From NCBI GenBank assembly GCA_905233245.1, contig CAJODK010000004.1, forward strand, positions 1 to 60,496: a DNA stretch of 60,496 nt. Reading direction: 5' to 3'. Shown in pieces: positions 59,186 to 60,496 of the stretch. This stretch comes from an uncultured Prevotella sp. (GTDB lineage Bacteria; Bacteroidota; Bacteroidia; Bacteroidales; Bacteroidaceae). Both the position numbers and the translations under genes were made by a program. The notes under the pieces were generated by a model. That model was given only the letters and a program-made list of their open reading frames with translations, searched no databases and was not told the DNA's origin. Numbering within the stretch: position 1 is the stretch's first letter; each line of letters begins with the position of its first letter.

Positions 59186-60091
59186 TTAGCTAATCGACTT
59201 ATACTCGCCGGGGGACATGCCGGTGAGGCGACGGAAGTATTTTGAGAAGAATGAGGGATTGGCAAAGTGCATCTCCTCAGCTATCTGCGCCGCAGACTTG
59301 TCTGTGTGGCGTAGTTCTATTTTTATACGGGTGATGAGGGCACGGTCTATCCAGTCCTTGGCTGTGGTGCCGCTGGTCTGACGGATGACAGTACTCAGGT
59401 AGCGCTCGGTGAGACACATGCGCTCGGCGTAATAGCCTATCTGATGATGCTCGGTGCAATGCTGGGTGACCAGTTGAAGGAAGCGGTTGAAGGTGGTCTG
59501 CTCGCGTGAACTGTTGTTTGCCAGCTGGTCGGAATGTTGACGGAACAGCTGGTCGTAGTGGTGCATCTGTGCAGCCACGAGGGCTGTGACGGTGGGACGA
59601 TGATAGTCTGCGGTGGCATGAACCACCTGCCAGATGGTGTCGAGAATATGTTGGGCTGTAGAGAGTGCCTCCTCGCTGACGGGTAACTGGAAGTCGCGTA
59701 CCTGACCATTGAAGGCTGACGGCATCTGCCCATGCGCAAAGGGCATGGGGAAATTGGAGAAGAGTGCCATGCCATAGATGCGGAAGTCGGGCGACAGGTG
59801 TTTTATGTGGATGATGGTGCCAGGACTGATATAGATGAGGGTGCCACGCTTGAGGTGACGGTCTTGCAGGTTGATATTGAACTCTGCCTCGCCGCTCATG
59901 ATGATACCGAAGCGGTGGTCGTTGATGGTGAAGGGAGGCTTTTGCTGTTTCAGCATACCGAACAGCTGGCGGTCGGTACGTATTATTCCCAATTCACTAT
60001 TGAGAAAGATATTCTCGCTTAACTGTGAGAGGCGGGATGTGAAGATGTCACGCATTCGTGTGACATCCATCAGTTGTGGTTGTCTGTTCAT
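59186..60091 (-). CDS. AraC-family transcriptional regulator
   Basis: A 301-aa regulator with an N-terminal cupin-like sensor domain (about 40-130; FGIIMSGEAEFNINLQDRHLKRGTLIY) and a C-terminal double helix-turn-helix (about 205-300) ending in the AraC signature SAAQIAEEMHFANPSFFSKYFRRLTGMSPGEY. The start is ATG 60091, 20 nt after a TATCTTTG element; a TTG further upstream lies in the promoter. It is divergent from a TolC-family gene, which it probably controls. Confidence 0.92.
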   Translation of the reverse strand: MNRQPQLMDVTRMRDIFTSRLSQLSENIFLNSELGIIRTDRQLFGMLKQQKPPFTINDHRFGIIMSGEAEFNINLQDRHLKRGTLIYISPGTIIHIKHLSPDFRIYGMALFSNFPMPFAHGQMPSAFNGQVRDFQLPVSEEALSTAQHILDTIWQVVHATADYHRPTVTALVAAQMHHYDQLFRQHSDQLANNSSREQTTFNRFLQLVTQHCTEHHQIGYYAERMCLTERYLSTVIRQTSGTTAKDWIDRALITRIKIELRHTDKSAAQIAEEMHFANPSFFSKYFRRLTGMSPGEYKSIS

Positions 60092-60111
60092 AATCAGTCC
60101 CTTTTTGTTGG

Positions 60112-60119
60112 CAAAGATA
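60112..60119 (-). promoter_or_regulatory. Promoter -7 element of the AraC-type regulator
   Basis: TATCTTTG on the minus strand, 20 nt before the ATG. Confidence 0.6.
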
Positions 60120-60253
60120 ACTATTTTTTGCAAAATAATGCTCTATTTGGGCATAAATCGAACAAAAAGAACATCTTTCAAGTCGTATAGATAATGCGTG
60201 TATGAAAATAACATCGTACTTTTACACCCGAAATACAATTACAAAAAAGGACT

Positions 60254-60496
60254 ATGAAAAAGTTAATGTTAGTTTTGATGATGCTGCCGATGCTGGTACA
60301 TGGACAGACACTGGAAGAGTGCCAACAGGCGGCAGAGAAGAATTATCCGCTGATACAGCAGTATGGACTCATCGAGAAGACCACTCAGTTGACGGTGTCC
60401 AACATCCAAAAGGGATGGCTACCGCAAGTATCGGCATCAGCACAGGCAACGTATCAGAGCGATGTGATGGCATGGCCTGATGGTATGAAATCGATG
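60254..60496 (+). CDS. TolC-family outer-membrane efflux protein (partial, runs off the window)
   Basis: The frame is open from ATG 60254 to the last base (81 codons). A signal peptide (MKKLMLVLMMLPMLVHGQ) is followed by TLEECQQAAEKNYPLIQQYGLIEK and then GWLPQVSASAQATYQ. This is the N-terminal helix and first barrel strand of outer-membrane factors of the TolC family. The divergent AraC regulator next to it fits an inducible efflux operon. The 3' part lies outside the window. Confidence 0.88.
   Translation, partial: MKKLMLVLMMLPMLVHGQTLEECQQAAEKNYPLIQQYGLIEKTTQLTVSNIQKGWLPQVSASAQATYQSDVMAWPDGMKSM

Noticed and set aside
60202..60480. 92-codon plus-strand frame at the right end
   Set aside because: It is in the wrong frame relative to the TolC-family signal peptide starting at 60254, which runs to the window end.

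Overview
The window reads as a chromosomal segment of a Bacteroidota bacterium, most likely a Prevotellaceae member of the Bacteroidales. The main reasons are the recurring TAnnTTTG promoter element (often with TTG 19-20 bp upstream), type IX secretion genes (porQ, porE), a lipidated TamA-type protein next to tamB, DUF4348, DUF2147 and HU-HIG-type proteins, and a pectin/fucose-type glycoside hydrolase repertoire. Species assignment is inference; no rRNA is present.

Layout. 1-9.5 kb (+): an outer-membrane barrel gene, then a tightly packed run ilvE-trmB-tonB-like-porQ-polyprenyl synthase-tatD-porE-rsmF-like. 9.5-16.4 kb (-): tamL-tamB, the latter converging on nothing but its own promoter at 16.37 kb. 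16.4-16.8 kb: tRNA-Cys(GCA) (-) and tRNA-Leu(UAG) (+). 16.9-26.0 kb (-): a genomic island between tRNA-Leu and clpB. Its tRNA-proximal part holds an HU-like protein, a DUF6371/primase-like protein and a RepA-like AAA ATPase with large inverted repeats around them. Its distal, A+T-rich part is a chain of self-contained modules: hicAB, higBA, a 72-aa orphan, an HpaII-type restriction-modification operon with a 60-aa tail gene, and a 395-aa unknown. 26.0-28.1 kb: clpB lacking its N-domain. 28.3-36.8 kb (+): GT2-tolC-hlyD-two ABC-2 permeases-GH95 fucosidase-recX, almost all translationally overlapped. 36.8-41.1 kb (+): DUF4348 lipoprotein-murB-MBL hydrolase, then gdhA. 41.1-44.1 kb (+): a PEP/pyruvate-binding protein. 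44.1-54.1 kb (-): mutS2, ettA, a GH28-GH105 fusion, yebC, pheT. 54.6-57.4 kb (+): an exported repeat protein, pepD, a TIGR04076 protein. 57.4-60.1 kb (-): rubredoxin, DUF2147, glutathione peroxidase, an AraC regulator. A divergent TolC-family gene runs off the right end.

The strongest unexplained signal is in the island. Four copies (R1-R4) of a ~50-bp element sit directly after the last stop codon of four successive modules. Each keeps exactly 30 bp from TCCC to GGGA and then the shared word AGTTTCTTTAGCA. Each module upstream of a copy also carries its own promoter. This is the organisation of a cassette array, with the element doubling as a terminator, but the element does not look like an integron attC and no recombinase is in the window.

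The second signal is a genome-style population of short tandem repeats with unit lengths of 6, 7, 8, 11 and 21 bp. They occur both between genes and inside genes, where they add peptides such as Asn-X runs, and they form the hydrophobic core of several signal peptides.
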